Below, piece after piece: positions 18,778 through 26,845 of a stretch of DNA of 64,000 nt (positions are counted from its first letter, which is position 1; each line of letters starts with the position of its first letter). The stretch spans positions 744,001 through 808,000 of the forward strand of contig OY970285.1 of assembly GCA_963716005.1 (NCBI GenBank), written 5' to 3'. The position numbers and the translations under genes are program-made. The DNA comes from CAVRUF01 sp963716005. GTDB taxonomy: Bacteria; Actinomycetota; Thermoleophilia; Gaiellales; Gaiellaceae. The notes under the pieces were generated by a model that did not search any database, was not told the origin of the DNA, and saw only the letters and a list, made by a program, of their open reading frames with translations.

Positions 18778-19944
18778 ATGGGAGTTGGACGCAGAAAACG
18801 CCTGATCTTCCTCGCGCTCCTCGCCGGAGCGCTCCTCGCGGCGCCGGGCGCCGTGGCGCAGAGCCTCGACGGGAAGATCAACGCGCTGCGAAACCAGATC
18901 GCAGCCGCGAAAGAAAAGGAAGGCGTCCTCTCCACCGAGATCGCCACGGCCGGCGACGGGATCGCTGCGCTCGAGGGCGACATCGGGGAGCTTTCGACCG
19001 AGGTTGCGAACCTGGAGCGCGAGCTCGAGTCGCACCGCGACCGCCTGGCCAGGCTCGAAGCCAAGATCGCGTACCAGACACGGCATGTGAACCGGCTCGA
19101 CCGGGATCACCGGATCGCGCAGGAGATGCTCGAGCGCCGGCTCGTCGAGCTCTACCAGTCGGACCAGATGGACACGATCGAGATCCTCCTGGGCGTGAGG
19201 AGCCTCGGCTCGCTCGTCGACTCGATCGAGTACTCGAACCAGATCGGCGCACAGGACCGCGCGGTCGCCGCTCGGCTTCGCACGCTCGAGGCGGAGATGC
19301 GCGCCGCTCGGCGCGAGACGGCCGCGACCCGCACTGAGGTCTCGGAGCAGACCGCGGCGATCGCCGTGAAGACCGCCGCGGCGCAGAAGGCGCGAGACGA
19401 TCTCGTCTCCCGGCAGAACGCTCTCGAGGCGGCACGCAGCGAGAAGGCGAGCCTGCTCTCCGGGATCACGTCGAAGCGCAAGGACCAAGAAGAGGATCTC
19501 GACGCCATGCTCGCGGCCAGCGCCGCGCTCGCGGCGCAGATCCAGGCGAGCTCCGGGGGCTCGTCCTCGGGCCCGCCGTCCGCACAGGGGTTCATCTGGC
19601 CGGTGTCAGGTTCCGTGACGAGCGGGTTCGGGATGCGCTGGGGCCGGATGCACGAGGGGATCGACATCGGCGCGCCGACCGGCACGGCGATCCACGCGGT
19701 CGCGGCCGGAACGGTCATCTACGCGGGCGTGATGAGTGGGTACGGCAACCTCGTCATCGTCGACCACGGCGGCGGGGTCGCGACCGCGTACGCGCACATG
19801 TCTGCGATCTGGATCGGCGGCGGCACCGTCTCGCAGGGCGCGAGCCTCGGCGCGGTCGGCTGCACGGGCCACTGCTTCGGGCCGCACCTCCACTTCGAGG
19901 TGCGCGTGAACGGCTCGCCCGTGGATCCGCTCGGCTACCTGTAG
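18778..19944 (+). CDS. Secreted M23 (LytM) peptidase with coiled coil, EnvC-like
   Basis: 388 residues. Signal peptide 1-27 (cleaved near AVAQS), a long coiled coil over about residues 30-255, a Gly/Ser linker, then a LytM domain with MHEGIDIGAPTGT, GYGNLVIVDHGGG and the metal motif HLHFEV (HxH). Metal ligands look intact, so it may be an active peptidoglycan endopeptidase rather than a pure EnvC-type activator. It acts outside the membrane, probably in cell separation. ATG 18778 was chosen because the signal peptide starts there. Confidence 0.92.
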   Translation: MGVGRRKRLIFLALLAGALLAAPGAVAQSLDGKINALRNQIAAAKEKEGVLSTEIATAGDGIAALEGDIGELSTEVANLERELESHRDRLARLEAKIAYQTRHVNRLDRDHRIAQEMLERRLVELYQSDQMDTIEILLGVRSLGSLVDSIEYSNQIGAQDRAVAARLRTLEAEMRAARRETAATRTEVSEQTAAIAVKTAAAQKARDDLVSRQNALEAARSEKASLLSGITSKRKDQEEDLDAMLAASAALAAQIQASSGGSSSGPPSAQGFIWPVSGSVTSGFGMRWGRMHEGIDIGAPTGTAIHAVAAGTVIYAGVMSGYGNLVIVDHGGGVATAYAHMSAIWIGGGTVSQGASLGAVGCTGHCFGPHLHFEVRVNGSPVDPLGYL

Positions 19945-19947
19945 CCG

Positions 19948-20505
19948 CTAGCGCCGCAGGACGTGTAGCGCGGGCAGCCCGCGGTAACGGCCGTCCAGGT
20001 CGAAGCCGTAGCCCACGAAGTACTCGTCCGGGGCGGTGAAGCCGGCGTAGCGGATCGGGAGGTCGTCCACCAGGCGCCGGTACGGCCGGTCGATCAGCGT
20101 GCACACCGCGAGCGAGGCCGGGTCGCGCAGCGCGAGCGCTTTGAGGATGTAGTTCAGCGACAGGCCGGTGTCGACGACGTTCTCGACCACGACCACGTCG
20201 CGGCCACCGATCGGCTCGTCCAGATCCTTGAGGAGCCGCACCGAGGCGCCGTCACCGAACGGCGACGCATAGCCGGCCACCGAGACGAAGTCGAGCGCGT
20301 GCGGGATCTGAGTTGCGCGCGAGAGGTCGCTGCCGAAGACGACCGCGCCGCGCAAGACGATGACGAGCAGCAGGTCGCGCCCGGCGTAGTCCGCCGCGAT
20401 GCTCTTGCCGAGCTCGCCGACGCGCGCCGCGATCTGGTCGGCGTCCATGTAGACCTCGCCGAGCCGGTGCGGCCGCACGGGTTCGAACGCCGGGTCGGCG
20501 CTCAT
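19948..20505 (-). CDS. hpt: Hypoxanthine phosphoribosyltransferase
   Basis: 185 residues. Purine-salvage enzyme that makes IMP/GMP from hypoxanthine/guanine and PRPP. The PRPP loop is VVVVENVVDTGLSL. The usual acidic pair E-D before the 'xxDTG' is E-N here, a mild deviation that keeps the catalytic DTG. VLRGAVVFGSDLSR and the C-terminal DEYFVGYGFDLDGRYR are typical. It is 12 bases downstream of the nuclease-fold gene on the same strand, so the two form an operon. Confidence 0.92.
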   Translation of the reverse strand: MSADPAFEPVRPHRLGEVYMDADQIAARVGELGKSIAADYAGRDLLLVIVLRGAVVFGSDLSRATQIPHALDFVSVAGYASPFGDGASVRLLKDLDEPIGGRDVVVVENVVDTGLSLNYILKALALRDPASLAVCTLIDRPYRRLVDDLPIRYAGFTAPDEYFVGYGFDLDGRYRGLPALHVLRR

Positions 20506-20517
20506 CGGGGGGAGTTC

Positions 20518-20904
20518 CTAGGCGGCGTAATCGAGGCCGAACCTCTCGACGAGCCGTTCGATGTCGCGCTTGTAGAAGAGCCGTACCTTCACGTCGGGGT
20601 ACTGCTCGCGGAGCTTGCGCATCTTGCGGTTCTTGCGGGTCACGAGGGCCTGGCGCATCGTCGTGATCTCGAGGTAGAGATCCTGGTCCGGCAGGTAGAA
20701 GTCGGGGCAGGCGGCCTCGACGACGCGGCCGTGCTCGTCCACTTCCAGGGGGAACGAATGGGGTTCGTAGGCCCAGGGAATGCGGTAGTAGTCGAGGAGC
20801 CGCGCGACCTCAAGTTCTGCCTGGTTGACGAAACGCGGTGGATCGACCCCGCAATATGCCTGGAAACCAGGGGTTTCTTCGGGCACGCGAACGCACGGTA
20901 GCAA
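20518..20904 (-). CDS. PD-(D/E)XK nuclease-fold protein (hypothetical)
   Basis: About 128 residues from TTG 20904; a GTG six codons later is also possible. The core FVNQAELEVARLLDYYRIPWAYEP, then CPDFYLPDQDLYLEITTM, has E...D-x(n)-E-x-T spacing with conserved aromatic residues, like small restriction-endonuclease-fold proteins. The final 'K' of ExK is replaced by T. RKNRKMRKLREQYP supplies basic residues. Biological role unknown. Co-transcribed with hpt. Confidence 0.6.
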   Translation of the reverse strand: MLPCVRVPEETPGFQAYCGVDPPRFVNQAELEVARLLDYYRIPWAYEPHSFPLEVDEHGRVVEAACPDFYLPDQDLYLEITTMRQALVTRKNRKMRKLREQYPDVKVRLFYKRDIERLVERFGLDYAA

Positions 20905-20961
20905 CCGCTACGGACATCCCCCGCTTACGATGTAGACAGGCTTTCCGCCGACTCAGCCGCA

Positions 20962-21747
20962 ATGTTCCGAATCGCCCACCTCTCCGACCTTCACTGCGGC
21001 TCGCCGCACTTCGTCGCGAACCTGCTCGACCGCGCGATCGTCGAGATCAACGACCTCAAGCCGGACGTGGTCGTCTGCTCCGGCGACCTCACGACCTTCG
21101 GCTACCGGCCCGAGTACGCGGAGGCGGCGGAGTACCTCGCGAAGCTCGAGTGCGAGCGCCTCGTCGTCGTCCCCGGAAACCACGACTCGCGCAACGTCGG
21201 TTACATCCACTTCGAGGAGTTCTTCGGCTCGCGCAACTCGGTCGTGCACGTGAACGGCACCACCGTCGTGGCGGTCGACTCGTCCGAGCCCGACCTCGAC
21301 CACGGACAGATCGGCCGAGGCCGCTACGAGTGGATCTCCGAGCAGTTCGGCGAGCCGGCCGACTTCCGCGTGTTCGTCCTCCATCACCACCTGCTGCCCG
21401 TCCCGGGAACGGGGCGCGAGCGCAACATCGTCCACGACGCGGGCGACACCCTCGAAGTGCTCCAGAGCGCCGAGGTGAACCTCGTGCTCTCCGGCCACAA
21501 GCACGTGCCCTACGCCTGGAAGCTCGAGAACATCTTCGTCGTGAACGCCGGCACCGTCTCGACGCTGCGTCTCCGCGGTCGCGGACGCCCCTGTTACAAC
21601 CTGATCGAGGTGGACGAGCGGCACGTCGACGTGTGGCGCAAGTACCCGTTCCACGGACAGGAGCGGATCATCCAGTTCTCGATCGACACGCTCGAGTTCG
21701 AGAAGTACACGGGCCGGATCGACGCGGAGATCAAGTCCCGGCCATGA
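20962..21747 (+). CDS. Calcineurin-like metallophosphoesterase
   Basis: 261 residues with the full set of dimetal motifs: DLH (residue 9), GDLT near 40, GNHD near 72, HH near 139 and GHKH near 175. This is the class III cyclic-nucleotide phosphodiesterase / CpdA-type fold. The stop overlaps the ATG of the cyclic 2,3-diphosphoglycerate synthetase gene (ATGA). Translational coupling makes a role in that pathway plausible, perhaps as the hydrolase of the cyclic product, but nothing in the sequence proves the substrate. Confidence 0.88.
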   Translation: MFRIAHLSDLHCGSPHFVANLLDRAIVEINDLKPDVVVCSGDLTTFGYRPEYAEAAEYLAKLECERLVVVPGNHDSRNVGYIHFEEFFGSRNSVVHVNGTTVVAVDSSEPDLDHGQIGRGRYEWISEQFGEPADFRVFVLHHHLLPVPGTGRERNIVHDAGDTLEVLQSAEVNLVLSGHKHVPYAWKLENIFVVNAGTVSTLRLRGRGRPCYNLIEVDERHVDVWRKYPFHGQERIIQFSIDTLEFEKYTGRIDAEIKSRP

Positions 21748-23018
21748 AGGCGCTCGCCCTGATCGACGGGGAGCACTACGCGGACGTCGTCACGGACGCG
21801 TTCGCGGAGCTCCCGTACGAGGTCGTCGGGGCGGTCGTCCTCGGCGGGACCGAGAAGCTGAAGGGCGGGGAGGACTACGGCGTGCCGCTCTTCGCGACGC
21901 TCGCCGAGGGGCTCGAGCGCGCCGGGGCCGAGACGGTCGTCGACCTCTCCGACGAGCCGGTCGTGAGCCCGCGCGACCGGATGGCGATCGCGAGCGAGGT
22001 GCTCGCGGCCGGGCTTTCCTACGCCGGGGCCGACTTCCGCTTCGAGCCCGTGCCGTTCGCGCCGTTCGCGCTGCCTGCGCTGGCCGTGATCGGGAGCGGC
22101 AAGCGCGTCGGCAAGACCGCGGTCGCCGGGCACGTCGCGCGCCTGCTCTCGGAGTCGCGCTCGGTCGTGGTCGTAGCGATGGGCCGCGGCGGGCCGGCCG
22201 AGCCGATCGTGGCCGCCGAGCCGCCGGACGTGAACGACCTCCTCGAGCTCGCGCGCTCGGGCTCCCATGCCGCGTCGGACTACCTGGAGGACGCTGCGCT
22301 CGCCCGCGTGCCCACCATCGGCTGCCGTCGCGCGGGGGGCGGTCTCGCGGGTGCGCCGTTCATCTCCAACGTGGAGGAGGGCGCCCGCCTGGCGGCCGAG
22401 ATGAATCCCGACATCGTCGTCTTCGAAGGGAGCGGCGCGGCGCTGCCGCCGATCGACGTCGCCGCCCGGGTGCTCGTCGCCGGCGGGGCGCAGGATCCCG
22501 AGATCGTCGCGGGCTACCTCGGCGCGTACCGGATCCGCGTCTCCGACCTCGTCGTCCTCACCGGCTGCGAGGAGCCGCTCGTCACGGCCGAGCAGGTCGC
22601 GCGCCTGCGCGAGGCGATCGGCGCGGTCAAGGACGTGCCCGTGATCGCGACCGCGTTCCGACTCGCCCCCGTGGAGCCGATCGAGGGGAAGCGCGTGGCG
22701 CTCTTCACGACGGCGCCCGCCGCGGTGCACGACGCGCTCCGCGAGGGTCTCGAGCGCGACCACGGCGCCGAGGTGCTGGCCGTCTCCGGAAACCTCTCGA
22801 ACCGCAGCGCGCTGCGCGAGGACCTCGAGCGCGCCGAGGTGCGCTCGGCCGATGCCTACGTCGTCGAGATCAAGGCCGCGGCGATCGACGTCGTCGCCGA
22901 GACGGCCGCCGAGCGCGGCGTCGAGACGGTCTTCGCCGACAACACCGTTGTCCCGCTCCCCGGCGAGCGGAACCTCGACGAGGCGCTGGAGGTACTGGTT
23001 CCCGAGGTGGTGCGTTGA
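21744..23018 (+). CDS. cpgS: Cyclic 2,3-diphosphoglycerate synthetase
   Basis: 424 residues. An N-terminal domain (KALALIDGEHYADVV) is followed by a P-loop, VIGSGKRVGKTAV, near residue 115. Further segments VVVAMGRGGPAEP, DYLEDAALARVPTIGCRRAGGGLAG and PDIVVFEGSGAALPPI match the cDPG synthetase family. That enzyme forms the intramolecular diphosphate of cyclic 2,3-diphosphoglycerate with ATP, and is best known from thermophilic methanogens, where the product stabilises proteins. The next gene encodes the preceding enzyme of the same pathway, which strongly supports the call. It overlaps both neighbours. Confidence 0.85.
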   Translation: MKALALIDGEHYADVVTDAFAELPYEVVGAVVLGGTEKLKGGEDYGVPLFATLAEGLERAGAETVVDLSDEPVVSPRDRMAIASEVLAAGLSYAGADFRFEPVPFAPFALPALAVIGSGKRVGKTAVAGHVARLLSESRSVVVVAMGRGGPAEPIVAAEPPDVNDLLELARSGSHAASDYLEDAALARVPTIGCRRAGGGLAGAPFISNVEEGARLAAEMNPDIVVFEGSGAALPPIDVAARVLVAGGAQDPEIVAGYLGAYRIRVSDLVVLTGCEEPLVTAEQVARLREAIGAVKDVPVIATAFRLAPVEPIEGKRVALFTTAPAAVHDALREGLERDHGAEVLAVSGNLSNRSALREDLERAEVRSADAYVVEIKAAAIDVVAETAAERGVETVFADNTVVPLPGERNLDEALEVLVPEVVR

Positions 23019-23939
23019 CCGATCGCCGGCCCCCCGAGTCGCCGGTCCTCTCGGCCGACACGCTGCTCCCGTTCTCGAAGGGCCTGATGGCGCGAGCTCT
23101 CATGGGAACGGGGATCGCGCCAGAGCGCGCCTACGAGCTGGCGCGCTTCGTCGAGGTCGGCCTGAGCGTCGACCATCCCGATCTCGCCGCGCCCTCCGAT
23201 TCCGTCTACGACGTCGCCGCCTCGGTTCTCGCCGAGCACGAGGACGAGGGCGCCGTGCGCCGCCTGCGCCGCTACCAGCGCCTGCAGGAGGTCGAGTCGC
23301 CGCTCGTCCTGCTCGTCGGCGGCGCGACCGGCACCGGAAAGTCCACGATCACGACCGAGGTCGCGCACCGGCTCGGGATCAACCGCGTCACGTCGACCGA
23401 CTTCGTCCGCCAGACGATGCGGGCGTTCTTCTCCGAGGCGTTCATGCCGTCGATCCACTACTCGAGCTTCGAGGCCGGCGCCGCGGTCGTCAGCCGCGAC
23501 GACGATCAGGACGCGGCGAACATCCGCGGCTTCCTGGAGCAGACGCGCAACGTGCTCGTCGGCGTGCGCGCGAGCGTGGAGCGCGCGCTGACCGAGGGCC
23601 ACTCGATGGCGATCGAGGGCGTCCACCTCGTACCCGGGCCTCGTGCCGAACGCGATCGAGGGCGCGATCGTCTGCCAGTGCGTGATCGCCATCCCCGACG
23701 AGGAAGCGCACGCGCGCCACTTCTACGTCCGCGAGCTCGACTCCGACGGTTTGCGCCCGGTGCAGAAGTACCTCGACGCGCTGCCGGAGATCCGCCGGAT
23801 CCAGGATCTCCTCATCGAGCGCGCCGTCGAGGCGGGCGTGCCGGTGATCGAGAACGGCGACCGCGAGCAGGCGGTCGACGCGGTGCTCCAGCTCGTCCTC
23901 GACACGTTCGAGCGCGTGAGCCCTCCGGTGCGGGCATGA
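23015..23939 (+). CDS. 2-phosphoglycerate kinase (frame broken)
   Basis: Kinase that makes 2,3-diphosphoglycerate from 2-phosphoglycerate and ATP. From TTG 23015 the N-terminal ATP-cone-like part is followed by the P-loop GGATGTGKSTITTEVAHRLG near residue 106, TSTDFVRQTMRAFF, and EGVHLVPG. An extra C at about 23639 then shifts the frame. The rest (NAIEGAIVCQCVIAI to the TGA at 23939) continues in another frame. Deleting one base gives about 307 residues, the size of methanogen 2PGK. It overlaps cpgS and the GlpX-like gene, so the break is probably a sequencing error in a working operon. Confidence 0.85.
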
Positions 23940-24892
23940 CCACCTTCCGCTGCGAGGCGTTCGCGGGCGTGACCGAGCGCGCCGCCGTCGCCGCGGGGCG
24001 CTGGCTCGGCCGCGGCGACGTCGCCGGCGCGGAGGAAGCGGCGGAGCTCGCCATGCGCCAGGCGCTCGACACGCTGCCCATCGAGGGCCGCGTCATGATC
24101 GGCACGGAGTCCGAAGACCACCCGCTCAGCATCGGCACGGTCGTCGGCGCGGGCGGCGATGCCGTGGATCTCGCGGTCGATCCGGTCGAGGGCGCAACCG
24201 TGGTCGCGCGCGGCGACGTAGGGGCGATGTCGATGCTGGCCGTCGGCGACGCGGGCTCGTTCCCGCGGCTCCCGAACATGTACATGCGCAAGATGGCCGT
24301 CGGCCCGACCGCGCGCGGCCGCATCGACCTGTCCCTGCCGGTCGGCGACAACGTGCGCGCGATCGCCGAGGCGTTCGGCCGCAACGTGGAGGACATCACG
24401 ACGATCGTGCTCGACCGGCCGCGTCACGAGGATCTCGTCGAGGAGCTCCGCGAGGCCGGCGCGCGGATCAAGCTGATCCCGGACGGAGACGTGACCGCGA
24501 CGATCAGCGCCGCGATTCGCGGGACGAACGACCATTTCGCGATCGGCATCGGCGGTGCGCGCCAGGCCGTCATCGCCGCGGCGGCGCTGCGCTGCCTCGG
24601 CGGCGAGCTCCAGGCGCAGCTCTGGCCCGTGACGCGCACCGAGATCACGCAGGCGGCGGAGTTCGGCATCGACGACGTCGAGCGCGTCTTCACGACCGAC
24701 GAGCTCGCGCCCGGCGAGGTCGTCGTCGCGGCCACGGGCGTCTCGAACTCGGATCTCCTGCGCGGGGTGCGCTACTTCGCCGACAGCGCGCGGACGCAGT
24801 CGGTCGTCATGTGCACGCGCCACAACTGGGTCAAGTTCATCGACGGCATCCACTTCTTCGCCCGGGAGCGGCGCGAAGAGGTTCGTCTCTAG
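23936..24892 (+). CDS. GlpX-like phosphatase with altered metal site
   Basis: 318 residues, clearly related to class II fructose-1,6-bisphosphatase GlpX over the full length (ERAAVAAGRWLGRGD, GDAVDLAVDPVEGATV, MYMRKMAVGP, IPDGDVTATI, ATGVSNSDLLRGV). By eye against E. coli GlpX, ligands D85/E88 are kept (D82/E85 here), but E57 of 'GEGE' becomes T57, E213 of 'GAPEG' becomes Q210, and D33 aligns with a glutamate. Activity on fructose-1,6-bisphosphate is therefore doubtful. Overlap with the 2PGK gene suggests a related phosphorylated substrate such as a diphosphoglycerate (inference). Confidence 0.8.
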   Translation: MTTFRCEAFAGVTERAAVAAGRWLGRGDVAGAEEAAELAMRQALDTLPIEGRVMIGTESEDHPLSIGTVVGAGGDAVDLAVDPVEGATVVARGDVGAMSMLAVGDAGSFPRLPNMYMRKMAVGPTARGRIDLSLPVGDNVRAIAEAFGRNVEDITTIVLDRPRHEDLVEELREAGARIKLIPDGDVTATISAAIRGTNDHFAIGIGGARQAVIAAAALRCLGGELQAQLWPVTRTEITQAAEFGIDDVERVFTTDELAPGEVVVAATGVSNSDLLRGVRYFADSARTQSVVMCTRHNWVKFIDGIHFFARERREEVRL

Positions 24893-24895
24893 ACT
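24890..24895 (+). promoter_or_regulatory. -10 hexamer TAGACT before sufT
   Basis: TAGACT overlaps the GlpX-like stop codon and is seven bases before ATG 24903, so sufT may have its own leaderless transcript in addition to read-through. Confidence 0.5.
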
Positions 24896-24902
24896 GGATT
24901 CG

Positions 24903-25202
24903 ATGCCTACGAGAGAGCAGATCATCGACGCGCTGCGCGTCGTGGAAGACCCGGAGCTCGGCATGGACATCGTCGAGCTCGGCCTCCTCTACGACGTCGA
25001 GGTCGAGGAGGGCAAGGTCAAGGCGATCTACTCGCTGACCTCCATGGGCTGCCCCGTCGGCCCGATGATCGAGCAGGAGATCCGCGAGACCGTCGCCTCA
25101 ATGGATGGTGTCGACGAAGCGGTCGCCGAGCTCACCTGGGACCCGCCGTGGTCGCCCGAGAAGATGTCGGACGACGCGAAGTTCATCCTCGGCTTCGGGT
25201 AA
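24903..25202 (+). CDS. SufT/PaaD-like MIP18 family iron-sulfur assembly protein
   Basis: 99-residue DUF59 protein: REQIIDALRVVEDPELGMDIVELGLLYDV, then the conserved cysteine loop LTSMGCPVGPMI, and VELTWDPPWSP near the end. Members help mature [4Fe-4S] proteins; the reactive cysteine is C49. It lies ten bases after the GlpX-like gene. Iron-sulfur clients nearby include QueG and the radical SAM protein, but no direct link is shown. Confidence 0.9.
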   Translation: MPTREQIIDALRVVEDPELGMDIVELGLLYDVEVEEGKVKAIYSLTSMGCPVGPMIEQEIRETVASMDGVDEAVAELTWDPPWSPEKMSDDAKFILGFG

Positions 25203-25260
25203 CCGGAACCTTCTCTTCGTTCGCGGTGTAGACGCGGAAACGAGCAGCAGGAGGCCCGCA

Positions 25261-25842
25261 ATGCGCAGCATCGTTCTCGTCACCGTCGTTCTCACCGCAC
25301 TCGTCCTCGCCGCCGAAGCATCGGCCGGATGCTTCGCGACCGCGGGGCTCACCGCGCCCCCGGCCACGGTCGGGCCGGGCGACACCTGGAACGCGCGGAT
25401 CACGGTGAAGCAGCACGGCACCCGTCCGATTCCCGACGCGCAGCCGACGCTGACGATCCAGGGTGAGAACGGAGCGACCAAGACATTCGCCGCGAAGCCG
25501 ACCGACACGGTCGGCGTGTACGTGGCCTCGGTCGTCTTCCCCTCCGCCGGCCAGTGGAGCTACGTGGTGGACGACGGGTTCGTGGACTCAGGCGGCGGCC
25601 AGTCCTGGGACTGCTCCACGACACATACGTTCGCTGCGGTCGCGATCGGCGGAGACGGCTCGTCCGGGCCGGCGGCCGGCGATCCCGCCGCGGCTCCCTC
25701 GGTAGAGCCCGTGTCGGCGTCGGATGACGGCGGCATGGCGAGCTACGCCGTCGTTCTGATCGTCGCAGCGGCCGTGGCGCTCGCGGCAGCGGCGGGCGTC
25801 GCTCTGGCGCGCCGATCGGCTCGCCGTCACGCTCGGGCCTAG
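25261..25842 (+). CDS. Exported beta-sandwich protein with C-terminal membrane anchor
   Basis: 193 residues from ATG 25261, with AGGAGG about nine bases upstream. Signal peptide 1-22 (cleaved near ASAG), a beta-rich Ig-like domain (NARITVKQHG, QPTLTIQGENG, VGVYVASVVFPSAGQWSYVVDDGF) similar in layout to FixH/YtkA-type domains, a Gly/Ser/Pro linker, and a final transmembrane helix at about 160-183 followed by an arginine-rich tail. The domain faces outside. Function unknown. The stop overlaps the convergent quinone reductase gene. Confidence 0.75.
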   Translation: MRSIVLVTVVLTALVLAAEASAGCFATAGLTAPPATVGPGDTWNARITVKQHGTRPIPDAQPTLTIQGENGATKTFAAKPTDTVGVYVASVVFPSAGQWSYVVDDGFVDSGGGQSWDCSTTHTFAAVAIGGDGSSGPAAGDPAAAPSVEPVSASDDGGMASYAVVLIVAAAVALAAAAGVALARRSARRHARA

Positions 25843-26813
25843 ATGCTGAGGACGACCTTTCCGAGCTGCGCGCCCGACTCGAGTCGGGCGTGCGCAGCTC
25901 GGACGTCGTCGAGCGGAAACACCTGATCGACGATCGGCTTCGCGCGGCCTGACGCGACGAGGTCGAGCATTGCCGCGAAGTCCTCGCGCGTGCCCATGGT
26001 CGAGCCGAGGATCGAGAGCTGCTTCCAGAAGATCCGGTGGAGCTTCGCCGGCGGGTTCGGGCCGGACGTCGCGCCGCAGACGACGATCCGCCCGCCGGTG
26101 CGCGCCGCCTGAAGCGAGCTCTTCCACGTCGCTTCGCCGACGTGCTCGATCACCACGTCCACGCCTGCGCCGTCCGTGAGCTCGCGGACGAGCCCGATCA
26201 CGTCGCCGTCCGTTCGCACGACTGCGTCGGCGCCCAGCTCGGTCGCGCGCTCGAGCTTCGCGTCGTCGGTCGAGGTCGCGAGCACCTTCCCGCCCAGCGC
26301 CTTCGCCATCGCCAGCGCCGCCGTCCCGACGCCCGAGCCGACGCCCCAGACGAGCACCCATTCGCCCTCGCGCAGGCCCGCGCGGGTCGCGAGCATCCGG
26401 TAGGCGGTCATGAACACCAGCGGGAACGCCGCCGCCTCCTCGAACGACAGACCGTCCGGGATCGGATGCACGTACTCGGCCGGAATCGCGATCAGCTCCG
26501 CGTGGGTCCCGTCCATGTGCTCGCCGACGATGTGCGCCCCGTCCGAGAGGCCCGGATTGATCAGGACGCGGTCGCCGACGTCGAATCCGGAGACGTCAGC
26601 GCCGAGCGCGGCGACGACGCCGGAGCCGTCCGCGCCGAGGATCCGCGGCTTCGGAACGGAGGGCAGTCCCTGGCGGATCCAGACGTCCAGATGGTTCAAG
26701 GAGGCGGCGCGAAGACCGATCAGCACCTCGTCCGGAGCGGGTTCCGGATCGGGAACCTCCTCGACGACGAGTACCTCGGGACCGCCGTCCTCGTGAATCC
26801 GGACGGCCTTCAT
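25839..26813 (-). CDS. Zinc-free MDR oxidoreductase, quinone reductase type
   Basis: 324 residues of the medium-chain dehydrogenase/reductase family: KAVRIHEDGGPEVL start, LNHLDVWIRQG, GADGSGVVAALGADV, and a nucleotide-binding loop VWGVGSGVGTAALAMAKALGGKVLAT. No structural zinc cysteine cluster is seen, which suits NADPH:quinone oxidoreductase or crotonyl-CoA reductase-like members. The precise substrate is not deducible. It is divergent from queG with a 32-base gap. Confidence 0.88.
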   Translation of the reverse strand: MKAVRIHEDGGPEVLVVEEVPDPEPAPDEVLIGLRAASLNHLDVWIRQGLPSVPKPRILGADGSGVVAALGADVSGFDVGDRVLINPGLSDGAHIVGEHMDGTHAELIAIPAEYVHPIPDGLSFEEAAAFPLVFMTAYRMLATRAGLREGEWVLVWGVGSGVGTAALAMAKALGGKVLATSTDDAKLERATELGADAVVRTDGDVIGLVRELTDGAGVDVVIEHVGEATWKSSLQAARTGGRIVVCGATSGPNPPAKLHRIFWKQLSILGSTMGTREDFAAMLDLVASGRAKPIVDQVFPLDDVRAAHARLESGAQLGKVVLSI

Positions 26814-26845
26814 TGCGCTTGGCGTCTACAGTTTCGCACGGGGGA

